This document shows positions 46,390 to 54,575 of a stretch of 64,000 nucleotides of DNA, in pieces. The DNA is from FEN-680 sp036845225 (GTDB taxonomy: Bacteria; Actinomycetota; Geothermincolia; Fen-727; Anoxymicrobiaceae). Numbering within the stretch: position 1 is the first letter of the stretch; the number at the start of each line of letters is the position of its first letter. The stretch is taken from contig DAIUEJ010000001.1 in the NCBI GenBank assembly GCA_036845225.1, positions 1-64,000 of the forward strand, read 5' to 3'. Made by a program: the position numbers and the translations under genes. The notes beneath the pieces were generated by a model that made no database searches, was not told the origin of the DNA, and saw only the letters and a program-made list of their open reading frames with translations.

Positions 46390-47150
46390 TCTTGCGCGCC
46401 TTCCAGGTCTTCCTCGGCGGAAGGTTCCTCGTCTGGTGGCGGAGCTTCGGAGATGTGTCTCTTGACCTTGACCGGCTCTTCACCGCGGATCTTGCCGTCG
46501 CGGATATGGACGATCCTGTCGCCGTGCTCGGCGACCTCGCGCTCGTGCGTGACCATCACGAGGGTGATCCCGGCAACGTTCAGGTCTTGCAGTATCCTCA
46601 GGATATCTATTCCCGAGCGGGTGTCCAGGTTGCCGGTCGGCTCGTCCGCCATGATGATGGGGGCCTCGTTGATGAGCGCCCGCGCTATCGCCACCCGCTG
46701 CTGCTCTCCGCCCGAGAGCTGGTTCGGGTAGTGGTCGAGGCGGTGGCCAAGCCCGACCTTCTCGAGAGCCGCGACGGCTCTCCGCCGGCGCTCGCCCGTG
46801 CCCACGCCCCCGTAAAGCAGCGGCAGCTCCACGTTGTGCACGGCCGTGGTGCGCGCAAGGAGATTGAACTGCTGGAAGACAAAGCCGATCTTGTGGTTCC
46901 TCAAGTCCGCGAGCCGCGAAGAGTTCACCCTGCTGATATCCTCGCCGTCGATGAAGAGCTTACCGGAAGTCGGGTGGTCGAGGCATCCCATTATGTGCAT
47001 GAGCGTGGACTTGCCGGAGCCCGAGGCGCCCATTATCACCAGGAACTCGCCCTGTTTGACTGCGAGTGACGCCCCTCTGAGGGCTTCGACGAGCTGGTCA
47101 CCCATCCGGTAATGTTTAACCAGGTCGGTGGCCTCGACTATGGCATCCAT
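46386..47150 (-). CDS. ABC transporter ATP-binding protein, MacB/LolD type
   Basis: A 254-residue ATPase with Walker A GASGSGKSTLMHIMG, Q-loop FVFQQFNLL, signature LSGGEQQRVAIARAL, Walker B PIIMADEPTGNLD, and a switch His in VMVTHEREVAEH. The C-terminus is acidic (EEPSAEEDLEGAQE). It is the second gene of a membrane-fusion protein, ATPase and permease set and overlaps the permease start. Confidence 0.95.
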   Translation of the reverse strand: MDAIVEATDLVKHYRMGDQLVEALRGASLAVKQGEFLVIMGASGSGKSTLMHIMGCLDHPTSGKLFIDGEDISRVNSSRLADLRNHKIGFVFQQFNLLARTTAVHNVELPLLYGGVGTGERRRRAVAALEKVGLGHRLDHYPNQLSGGEQQRVAIARALINEAPIIMADEPTGNLDTRSGIDILRILQDLNVAGITLVMVTHEREVAEHGDRIVHIRDGKIRGEEPVKVKRHISEAPPPDEEPSAEEDLEGAQE

Positions 47151-47324
47151 GTGCTGCTCTGGCCTTCCGGACCCCTTCCGCTCTCCCGCGAGTGCCCTTT
47201 AGAACATGCGCGGAGCCGGGTTGATTGGCGAGGTCCCAGCGATTCGAACGGTGGCGTATTCAGAGCGGGGGCTCAGCCGGGATATCGGTCTGTGCGCGGG
47301 CAGAGAGGGCCGACCCCGGGATCG

Positions 47325-48677
47325 CTATTGCTTGACCCCCTGGCCGTCCTTGAGCTTTTCGACCCCTTTGACGACGACCTTGTCGCCGACCTTCACTCCC
47401 TCGACGATCTCGACCTGGTCCTCGGACGTGAGGCCGACGGTCACCGGGGTGAGGTGCGCCTTGCCGTCGACGACCTTGAAGACGTACTTCTTGCCGTTCT
47501 TCTCGACGATGGCGTCGATCGGGACGACGGTGGCCGACTCCTTGGTGGCGGTGACGACATCCGCTGTGCCCGTCATGCCGATCTTCAGGTTTACGTCCGA
47601 GGTGTTCATCTGGATCGTCACCTCAAACGCGGTCGCCCCCGCCTCGTTCTGGGTCGCGGTGTCGGCGACCTTGATGACTGTCCCCGTGTACTGCTTGCCG
47701 GGATACGCTTCGAGCGAGACAGTCGTCGGCTGGTTCACGGCGATCTTGGCGATGTCCGCCTCGTCGACTTTGGCCGTCATGCACATGTTCTTGAGGTCGA
47801 CGATTGTGAATATCGGGGTGCCGGGCATGATGAAGGAACCCGCGACGACCGCCCCCGATGAGGGCATCCCTATGTTCCCGAGGCCTCCCGACAGGCCTGA
47901 CAGCGAAGACAGGTTCAGGCCGGAGGGGATCATTCCGCTGAAGCTGCTCATGAGCGTGCTCATCAGGCTGTTGATGGATGAGCCGCCGGTCTGCGCGGTC
48001 ACCAGGGTCCCCGAGACGGGCGCCACGATGGTTGCGGCCTGCAGGTTCTTCTGCGCGTTCTGTATGGACTTGTCGGCCGCGGCCTGTTGCGCGCCGGTGT
48101 CCATTCCGCCCCCTCCGCCGGTGGAGATGCTCGGGCGGTTGTTGACCCTGGCGAGGTACGCCTGGTAGCTGCTCTCGATCGTCTGGAGCGCGGCGAGACG
48201 CTGGTCTGCCGGCAGCGCCGGCACGACCATCTTCTCGAGGTTATAGAGGTTGGTGACCCCGGTGTCCACACTCGACAGCGCGGAGTTGACCGCCGAGCCG
48301 ATGCCGGACGCGGCGCTCGACATGCTGTTGAAAGCCCCGGCGATCGACTGGATCGACTCCATGCTCGCCTCGGCGGAGAGCAACTGTTGCTGCAGGCTCG
48401 AAGTGTCGAGTTGCACGAGGGGCTGGCCGGCGGTTACCTGTTGTCCGTCCTGCGCGAAGACCTGCGCGACGGGCCCGTATACCTGAGGTATTACCTGGGT
48501 GGGATTCGCCGAGAGAAGGCTGCCCGCAACCATTACCTTCTCCTCGATTGCGCGCGGGCCGACCCGGCCTATCTCCACCTGGACCGAGCCGCCGCCGCAA
48601 CCGGCCGAGACGACAGCGAGAAGCACTATTACTACGGCGACCTTGGCCGCGACAGCCGCATACTTTTGTAGCCGCAC
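47325..48677 (-). CDS. Membrane-fusion (MacA/HlyD-like) lipoprotein of the ABC exporter
   Basis: About 450 residues starting at the GTG at 48677, with GGAGG four bases upstream. The N-terminus is a lipoprotein signal ending in VVSAGC. A biotinyl-lipoyl half follows (IPQVYGPVAQVFAQDGQQV, APVSGTLVTAQTGGS), interrupted by a long Ser/Gly/Ala-rich helical region (about 95-260), then a beta-barrel (NMCMTAKVDEADIAKIAV) and a membrane-proximal domain (KKYVFKVVDGKAHLTPVTVG). In a one-membrane cell it would be a peripheral chaperone for the MacB-type exporter encoded 174 bases downstream. The longer reading to 48734 would bury the signal. Confidence 0.9.
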   Translation of the reverse strand: MRLQKYAAVAAKVAVVIVLLAVVSAGCGGGSVQVEIGRVGPRAIEEKVMVAGSLLSANPTQVIPQVYGPVAQVFAQDGQQVTAGQPLVQLDTSSLQQQLLSAEASMESIQSIAGAFNSMSSAASGIGSAVNSALSSVDTGVTNLYNLEKMVVPALPADQRLAALQTIESSYQAYLARVNNRPSISTGGGGGMDTGAQQAAADKSIQNAQKNLQAATIVAPVSGTLVTAQTGGSSINSLMSTLMSSFSGMIPSGLNLSSLSGLSGGLGNIGMPSSGAVVAGSFIMPGTPIFTIVDLKNMCMTAKVDEADIAKIAVNQPTTVSLEAYPGKQYTGTVIKVADTATQNEAGATAFEVTIQMNTSDVNLKIGMTGTADVVTATKESATVVPIDAIVEKNGKKYVFKVVDGKAHLTPVTVGLTSEDQVEIVEGVKVGDKVVVKGVEKLKDGQGVKQ

Positions 48678-48895
48678 CTTGCCTCCAAACGAGATCGTGA
48701 TGTTGGCGCTCGCCCCGGAAGCCCGGCGCGCCATCGAGTCTTTCGCCGCCTCGTGGATAAGCGCGCAGTTCGACCGGGACCTGTGTCATCAAAGTGTCAA
48801 AGGAAATGCCTGCTCCCGCAGCTTCGGGGCCTTTCGGCAATTCCTGGTCAGGTGCTCCTCAGCGGCCTAAATATATTTCTTATACCGCCGCATAG

Positions 48896-49780
48896 TCAAT
48901 CGTCTTTCACATCCTGTGTCCACCTCTTGACAAGGGTCGTGTCCAGGCGCCGGGGCACTGTCTTTCTCGCGGCCGACCAGAACAGCAGGATCGTGAGCAG
49001 CAGCACCAGAGGTGGCAGAACGCGGAACGGGATGAGATAAAGGCCCCGCTCCCGCGCATCCTGCTCGCTCTAGTTGACGGCCACGGTACGGCGCTGGTCG
49101 GTGACAGGCACGCGCTCCACTCCGTTGACGCCGACAATGATGTCGTATTTGTTGAAAGGGCGCACGAGATAGCGGTGCATGTACACGAACGCGCCACCGC
49201 AGACGGCGACCTCCATCGCGATCAGCATCAGGGCGAAGAGGACGAGCCGGTAGCTCCACCTGACCCGCGGGCCGGCCGGCCGGACCGTGGCTGTCGAATC
49301 GAGCACAACCGCCTCAGGTTCTGAGTCCCCAGCCGCCCCGGCGCGGGTGTTCGTCCCTTCTGACAACTCGGGATGCTCCGAAATCCTCGAGCCGTGCATG
49401 ACCTTGGAGAACTCCCAGAGCACCAGCTCGGGATTGTCCGGGATCCTTGTGACATGGCCGACCTTCGCGCCGCAGCAGCCGCAGTAGCTCCTGCCGTCCA
49501 TCTCCGCGCCGCAGCAGTGGCAGTACTCGCCGCCCCGGGTCATGAGCCGCCGGCCGCTGGTATCCTGACTTGAAGAGACTTTCAATCCGCAGCAGACACA
49601 GACCTGGCCGCCGGTCGCGCGGGCGAAGTGATGGAGGCACCGCAAGCGGTTGACCTCGAACCTCTCGGCCCTGTCTTCGATTCGGCCGACATACGAGGTC
49701 CCGCAACTGGTGCAGACCGCATCACCGGGGCCGAGCTTCCGGCCGCATGAGGGACACCTGTAGTTGACGTTCTCGTCTAT
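48896..49780 (-). pseudogene. Second zinc-ribbon membrane protein, full extent with internal TAG and no normal start
   Basis: The frame has two N-terminal zinc ribbons, TM1 and a short outer segment, then a TAG at 49072-49070. Reading on in the same frame gives 57 more codons (SEQDARERGLYLIPF...) with a second hydrophobic segment PPLVLLLTILLFW and a basic tail ending WTQDVKDD before TGA at 48898-48896. The intact paralog upstream has exactly this TM1-outer domain-TM2-basic tail plan. At the 5' end no ATG, GTG or TTG stands between the upstream stop and the first Cys pair; only ATA (49780-49778). I therefore read it as a damaged gene. The gap from 48899 back to the exporter gene holds nothing else. 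Confidence 0.6.
49070..49780 (-). CDS. Zinc-ribbon membrane protein, open part before the internal stop
   Basis: The uninterrupted part, about 236 residues. It shows CPSCGRKLGPGDAVCTSCG and then CHCCGAEMDGRSYCGCCG, each pattern of four Cys fitting a zinc ribbon. A single TM (LVLFALMLIAMEVAVCGGAFVY, about 22 residues including flanks) and a short C-terminal stretch ending RRTVAVN follow. It is paralogous to the gene just upstream. The start is uncertain: the frame is open far into the upstream gene, but no canonical start codon lies between. The function is unknown. Confidence 0.55.
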   Translation of the reverse strand: MDENVNYRCPSCGRKLGPGDAVCTSCGTSYVGRIEDRAERFEVNRLRCLHHFARATGGQVCVCCGLKVSSSQDTSGRRLMTRGGEYCHCCGAEMDGRSYCGCCGAKVGHVTRIPDNPELVLWEFSKVMHGSRISEHPELSEGTNTRAGAAGDSEPEAVVLDSTATVRPAGPRVRWSYRLVLFALMLIAMEVAVCGGAFVYMHRYLVRPFNKYDIIVGVNGVERVPVTDQRRTVAVN

Positions 49781-50943
49781 CGCTTCTTCGCCCCCTTCGG
49801 CCGTCGCAAGGGACGGTTGACGAGCTGTTGGGTCAAGTAGAGGGCGAGCAAGGTCACGACGAGTAGAGGCCCTGAGACAGTATAGATTATCGGTACGATG
49901 GTGCCCCAGACCGTATTGGATTGCGGAGGTATGAGCCAGAGCGGGTCTGACTTGGCAGGGTCGGCCTGGAGATGGCCCGACACTTCCTTCGCCGCTTCCG
50001 TGAGCAGGCTGGAGAAAGCGCGCGAGGAAGACATCCACAGTTTTACGAAGGGCGAGCCGCCGCCGGCCTTGAGGTCGGCGTAGTCGTTGATGTTGGAGTA
50101 GTCATGGAGCCGGTAAGCGGAATCCCCGGGACAGCGAGCGGCAAACTCCCGTAGAGCAGCCTGCGCGGACTGGTCATGGTCAAAGGGGGTCATCAACCAG
50201 GGGTCAGACAAGGTTCCGGGTCTCTCGAGACTCTGTACGAGGGCCAGAAAGTAATGCCCTGTTGAGACTGACTCTGCCGCCACCCTGTTCCACACGTCCT
50301 TTGAGTATTGCACCAGGTCTCTGGCCGCTTGGATGGTCGCCCCCGACGTCCTGAAATTAGCCAGCGCTTCCACCGGGGTCGCCGGCGGCTCGGGAGGCGC
50401 GGCAACCGCGGTGCGGATCACAAAGAGCGTCCCGATGACCGATACATGGACGGCGATTATCACCAAGAGGGCCAACAGGACTCGCGCTTTCCTGGTGCTC
50501 TTGATCCTGAAAACGTAGTTGGGGTCTCTCTGCTCCAGGAAAGAGTCGTACTGGGCGAAAGCCAGTAGGGTCTTGTCCCGCTTCGAGGGGCTGATCGAGC
50601 GTGACCGTACAGGGGCGCCGCAACAGGTGCAGTATGCGTCTCCGCGCAGCGCAGCGCCGCACCGTATGCAGACCAGCCCGAGCCTCGTGCCCTTCGACAC
50701 AGCGCCGGTCACCGGGAGAGGGGCGCCGCAGCGCACGCATACCCACGGCTGACCCGACCCGGCGAGGCAGTGGGGGCAGTCTTGGGCGGTGATCCCGAAA
50801 CGGGCTGCCCTGGAACGGATGAAGGCCGCGCAGGGCCTTCCGCAGTGCCCGCAGACGGCGTCGTGCGGCCCGATGAACCTGCCGCACCCCTGGCATCTAT
50901 CGAGTTCGACCCGGGCGCCGTGCTTCTCGGATTGTGGTCCCAT
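49777..50943 (-). CDS. Membrane-anchored double zinc-ribbon protein, function unknown
   Basis: A 388-residue protein. The N-terminal cytoplasmic part has three or four Cys-pair clusters (CQGCGRFIGPHDAVCGHCG, CPHC...CVRCG, CIRCGAALRGDAYCTCCG), suggesting two or more zinc ribbons. TM1 (VLLALLVIIAVHVSVIGTLF) is near residues 157-177. The outer domain of about 170 residues has no family I recognise. TM2 (near 350-372) and a basic tail (RRPKGAKKR) end it. Similar ribbon-TM proteins are often regulators or scaffolds, but I cannot assign a role. It lies between the CPBP protease and its damaged paralog on one strand. Confidence 0.8.
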   Translation of the reverse strand: MGPQSEKHGARVELDRCQGCGRFIGPHDAVCGHCGRPCAAFIRSRAARFGITAQDCPHCLAGSGQPWVCVRCGAPLPVTGAVSKGTRLGLVCIRCGAALRGDAYCTCCGAPVRSRSISPSKRDKTLLAFAQYDSFLEQRDPNYVFRIKSTRKARVLLALLVIIAVHVSVIGTLFVIRTAVAAPPEPPATPVEALANFRTSGATIQAARDLVQYSKDVWNRVAAESVSTGHYFLALVQSLERPGTLSDPWLMTPFDHDQSAQAALREFAARCPGDSAYRLHDYSNINDYADLKAGGGSPFVKLWMSSSRAFSSLLTEAAKEVSGHLQADPAKSDPLWLIPPQSNTVWGTIVPIIYTVSGPLLVVTLLALYLTQQLVNRPLRRPKGAKKR

Positions 50944-51073
50944 GGTCGCTATGCTCCCTGCGCGTTGCCCCGGCTTGCGTAGTACTACACAGCGTGCCGC
51001 TAACGAGGATTATATCCGATGCCAGACGAGCGCTTGAGAGGGATCGGGACGCAGAGAAGCCTTGCCGCCGGCC

Positions 51074-52138
51074 TCACAGCCGGAAGAAAAGGGCCAGGAA
51101 CAGAATGAGGCCGTTGTAGATCGCGTGCCCAGTGATCGGAGCGCCGAGAGTCCGGTTCCGCTCGTAAATGTAGCAGAGCCCCCAGCCCAGGAGGAAACGC
51201 GGCAGGAACCCTATGAGCTCGAAGTGCGCCGCGGCGAAGAGAAGGCCGTTCACTATCATCGCCGGCTGCTTGTCCATCCTGTTGCGGAGCGCCGGATAGA
51301 GATAGCCGCGGAAGAATATCTCCTCGCAGACCGGCGCGAGTACGACCAGGGTGAATGCCAGCAGCAGTATCAGGTACGGGCTGATGCCCCCGCCGGAGAT
51401 CTTGTTGACCGAGTTGGAGACCATGTCCGTGTTGGTCGGCCCGAAAAGCTTGGTCACAATGTAGGAGACCAGGATGGCTGCTACGAAAAGCGGGAGCCCC
51501 ACTGCTATTCCCCACCCAACGCCTTTCCCCAGCCCCTCGAGCCGGAGGCCCAGAGCGGACAGGTGGCTCCCGTGCCGCACCTTGACAGAGTAAAACGTTC
51601 CAGCCAGCAGGAACGCGTAGAGGATGGCGCTCGAGAAGAAGATGAGCAGAAAGGCGGCAGTGGTCGTGGCGAAGGCGCTCTTGAGGACCGTGTATACGAG
51701 CACGGACAGGATAGAAGCCGCGACGAAAGCGATACCGAAGATGATGACGGCTTCGCCGACACCCCAGGGCGTGCCTTCGAAGACCACCGGGCGCGCCGGG
51801 CGATACGGAATGGGCGGCGGAGGATAGCCGTAATACGGAGGCGGAGGCCCGCCCGTCCAGGCGCCTGGAGGCGGTGGTGGGCCGTACCCCGGCGGCGGAC
51901 CCTGTGAGGGGTACCCGTGCGGCGGCGGATAGCCCGGGTCCGGGTGGTAGTGCAGCGGGGCGGGAGCGGACACCCTTGAGCGATCGAGGCACGACTTGCA
52001 GTAGTTCTTGTTCCCGTAGACCAGCCGGCAGTAAGCGCACATCAGGCGGCCGCAGCTCACGCAGCGCGCGACCACGGGGGCGGATGGGTGCTCGTTACAC
52101 CCCGGGCTGGTGCCTCCCGGCGGGCACGTCGTCTCCAT
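51074..52138 (-). CDS. CPBP-family intramembrane metalloprotease with N-terminal B-box-like zinc finger
   Basis: A 354-residue membrane protein. The first 55 residues form a Cys/His finger (CNEHPSAPVVARCVSCGRLM, CAYCRLVYGNKNYCKSC), followed by a Pro/Tyr/Gly-rich linker to about residue 115. The membrane domain has about seven hydrophobic segments and the Rce1/CPBP motifs: EE in APVCEEIFFRGYLYPAL, FAAAHF, and GHAIYNGLILF. These supply the Glu, His and Asn/His ligands of the protease. The substrate is unknown; family members process prenylated or small membrane peptides. It follows asd by 35 bases on the same strand. Confidence 0.9.
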   Translation of the reverse strand: METTCPPGGTSPGCNEHPSAPVVARCVSCGRLMCAYCRLVYGNKNYCKSCLDRSRVSAPAPLHYHPDPGYPPPHGYPSQGPPPGYGPPPPPGAWTGGPPPPYYGYPPPPIPYRPARPVVFEGTPWGVGEAVIIFGIAFVAASILSVLVYTVLKSAFATTTAAFLLIFFSSAILYAFLLAGTFYSVKVRHGSHLSALGLRLEGLGKGVGWGIAVGLPLFVAAILVSYIVTKLFGPTNTDMVSNSVNKISGGGISPYLILLLAFTLVVLAPVCEEIFFRGYLYPALRNRMDKQPAMIVNGLLFAAAHFELIGFLPRFLLGWGLCYIYERNRTLGAPITGHAIYNGLILFLALFFRL

Positions 52139-52173
52139 TTGGAATGAGCCCCCTCTGCTTTGTCGCAGCGCCT

Positions 52174-53175
52174 TCAGTCAAGCAGGAGTTCAGCTATCTG
52201 GACCGCGTTGAGCGCTGCGCCCTTTCGCAGGTTGTCACTGACTATCCAGAGGTTCAGGGCGTTGGCGGCCGAGTAGTCCTTGCGTATCCTTCCGACGTAC
52301 GAGGGGTCTTTGCCCTCGCAATCGACGGCAAGCGGGTAAGAGTCCTGCGACGGGTCATCGATCACCACGACGCCCTGCGCCTGACGCAACACCTCTCTGG
52401 CCTCCTCAGCCTCGACCGGCTTCTTGAACTGGCAGTTGACCGACTCGCTGTGACCTACAAAGACAGGGACGCGGACACAGGTCGCGGTCAGCAGCATGCC
52501 CGGCACTCCCATGATCTTTCTGGTCTCCTCGACCATCTTGATCTCTTCCTTTGTGTAGGCGTTATCGAGGAAGACGTCGATGTGCGGCAGGCAGTTGTAG
52601 GCGATCTGGTGCGGATAGACTTCGGCGCTTACCTCTTTGCCGGCCTCGACATCGAGTATCTGCTGCTTCAGCTCCTCGACCGCATTCTTGCCGGTGCCCG
52701 ACACTGACTGGAAAGTGGTGACCACCACCCTCTCGAGCCCGAATGCCCTGTGAAGCGGGTCAAGGACTACGACCATCTGGATAGTAGAGCAGTTCGGGTT
52801 CGCGATGATGCCCTTGTGCTTGAAAGTGTCGCCGGGATTCACCTCGGGGACGACCAGGGGCACCTCGGGGTCCATCCGCCAGGCGCTGGAGTTGTCGATC
52901 ACCACCGCGCCCGCGCCCGCAGCGATGGGCGCGAACTTACTGGATATCGAGCCTCCGGCTGAAAACAGCGCTATGTCGATCCCGTCGAACGATTCCTCGT
53001 CCAGCACCTCCACGGGAAGCGTCTCGCCGCGGAAGTCGAAGGACTTGCCGCGCGAGCGCTCGGACGCGAGCAGGCGAAGGCGTGCGACGGGAAAGTCGCG
53101 CTGCTCCAGTATTCTCATGAACTCCTGGCCAACCATGCCGGTCGCGCCGGCGATGGCAATCCTTGGCTCTCTCAT
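52174..53175 (-). CDS. asd: Aspartate-semialdehyde dehydrogenase
   Basis: It reduces aspartyl phosphate to aspartate semialdehyde with NADPH, at the branch to lysine/diaminopimelate, threonine and methionine. NADP-binding AIAGATGMVGQEFMRIL. The catalytic Cys is in GIIANPNCSTIQMVV. VVVTTFQSVSGTGKNAV and the substrate region VRVPVFVGHSESVNCQF with the active-site His follow. Length 333. It lies 110 bases downstream of lysC, the preceding enzyme of the pathway. Confidence 0.96.
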   Translation of the reverse strand: MREPRIAIAGATGMVGQEFMRILEQRDFPVARLRLLASERSRGKSFDFRGETLPVEVLDEESFDGIDIALFSAGGSISSKFAPIAAGAGAVVIDNSSAWRMDPEVPLVVPEVNPGDTFKHKGIIANPNCSTIQMVVVLDPLHRAFGLERVVVTTFQSVSGTGKNAVEELKQQILDVEAGKEVSAEVYPHQIAYNCLPHIDVFLDNAYTKEEIKMVEETRKIMGVPGMLLTATCVRVPVFVGHSESVNCQFKKPVEAEEAREVLRQAQGVVVIDDPSQDSYPLAVDCEGKDPSYVGRIRKDYSAANALNLWIVSDNLRKGAALNAVQIAELLLD

Positions 53176-53285
53176 GGTCTCCTCCAGCGGCCTGTCGATT
53201 CCTCATGCGCCTCGGCGGGCAGGCGTTTAGTGGTTGTAACGGTTTGGCTTATCAAACGGTTTCCACGCCCGAGTGCGGACCCCTG

Positions 53286-54500
53286 CTACTTCTCCAGTCC
53301 GAAGTAGTCGTGCAGATTCCGGACGGCTTTCTCGCCGTCTTTCTGCCGCACCACGCAGGATATCTTGATCGGCGACGTCGAGATCATCTCGATGTTGATG
53401 TCGTTGTCAGCGAGCGTCTGGAACATGCCTGCGGCGATGCCGGGGTGAGTTCGCATCCCGGCGCCGATGAGGCTGATCTTGGCGATCTCGTCATCGGAGT
53501 GGACGCCGGCCGCCCCCACCGCATCGCCGATCTCACCGGCGACCTGGCGGACTTTTTCCAGGTCGTCCCTGCTGACCGTGAACGAGATGTCAGTCCGTGC
53601 CTGCTCGCTCACGTTCTGGATGATCATGTCAACGTTGACGTTTGCGTCGGCGAGCGCGCCGAAGAGACGCGCGGCAACTCCGGGCCGGTCCGGGACGCCG
53701 ATGACGGTGACTTTCGCCTCATCGAAGTCGTGGGTGACGGCGCTGATTATCGCTTTTTCCATGATCTCATCCTCGCTCTTGACCCAGGTCCCCTCTCCTT
53801 CGTGGAAGGAGGACCTCACGTGCAGGGGTACATTGTAGTTGCGGGCGTATTCCACCGAGCGCGATTGGAGGACCCGCGCGCCGGTCGCGGCCATCTCGAG
53901 CATCTCCGGGTAGGAGACGGTGTCGAGCTTCTGCGCCGCGGGGACGACCCTGGGGTCGGCGGTGAAGACGCCGTCGACATCAGTGAATATCTCACAGTAG
54001 TCGGCGTGGAGCGCCGCGGCCAGCGCGACCGCAGTGGTGTCCGAGCCGCCCCGGCCCAGGGTGGTGATCTCACCTTCACTGGTGACGCCCTGGAAGCCGG
54101 CGACCACTACGACACGCCCCTTGCGAAGCTCCTGGATGACGCGGTCCGCGCCGACGTGCCTGATCTTGGCATTGGTGTGGCCGGTGTCGGTCAGCATCTC
54201 GACCTGCTGGCCCGTCATGCTTATCGCGTCCTGTCCGAGCTCGTTCAGCGCCATCGCGAGCAGCGCCATGGAGACCTGCTCGCCGGTGGAGAGCAGCATG
54301 TCCATCTCGCGCTCGGGTGGGGAGCTCGATATCTGGCCGGCAAGCTCGACGAGCTCGTCGGTGGTCTTGCCGAGGGCGCTCACCACCACTACCACGTGGT
54401 CGATGCGCTTCTTACTCGCCGCCACCCTGCGCGCCACGTTCTTGATCTTTTCTACGTCGCCGACGGATGTTCCGCCGAACTTCTGTACTACCAGGGACAT
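53286..54500 (-). CDS. lysC: Aspartate kinase with two ACT domains
   Basis: It phosphorylates aspartate, the first step of the aspartate family pathway. The kinase domain has [17 protein letters not shown], the [20 protein letters not shown] region (shown as part) and [13 protein letters not shown]. From about residue 260 two ACT domains follow ([38 protein letters not shown]), the site of lysine/threonine feedback. In such 404-residue enzymes an internal start can give a small beta subunit; I did not confirm one. lysC-asd run as an operon. Confidence 0.96.
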   Translation of the reverse strand: MSLVVQKFGGTSVGDVEKIKNVARRVAASKKRIDHVVVVVSALGKTTDELVELAGQISSSPPEREMDMLLSTGEQVSMALLAMALNELGQDAISMTGQQVEMLTDTGHTNAKIRHVGADRVIQELRKGRVVVVAGFQGVTSEGEITTLGRGGSDTTAVALAAALHADYCEIFTDVDGVFTADPRVVPAAQKLDTVSYPEMLEMAATGARVLQSRSVEYARNYNVPLHVRSSFHEGEGTWVKSEDEIMEKAIISAVTHDFDEAKVTVIGVPDRPGVAARLFGALADANVNVDMIIQNVSEQARTDISFTVSRDDLEKVRQVAGEIGDAVGAAGVHSDDEIAKISLIGAGMRTHPGIAAGMFQTLADNDINIEMISTSPIKISCVVRQKDGEKAVRNLHDYFGLEK

Positions 54501-54522
54501 CTTTCACCTCGTCAGTGAACAA

Positions 54523-54549
54523 CGAACCCCGACCGGTCCGCGGGGTTCG
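54523..54549. terminator. Hairpin upstream of lysC, possible terminator
   Basis: A 9-bp perfect stem CGAACCCCG / CGGGGTTCG with a 9-base loop lies 23 bases before the lysC ATG. No strong T run follows on either strand, so it may be a leader structure or an mRNA-stabilising hairpin rather than a terminator. Confidence 0.35.
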
Positions 54550-54575
54550 CCTATTTAGTATAGCAAATCACGGGC

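Noticed and set aside
48867..49259. 130-codon minus-strand frame and the 96-codon frame at 48907-49197
   Set aside because: They are out of frame with the zinc-ribbon gene, whose own frame gives a coherent TM segment and basic tail there.
54501..54575. Lysine riboswitch upstream of lysC
   Set aside because: Only about 75 bases lie between lysC and the RAYT repeat, and only one hairpin is present; a lysine riboswitch needs about 170 bases.
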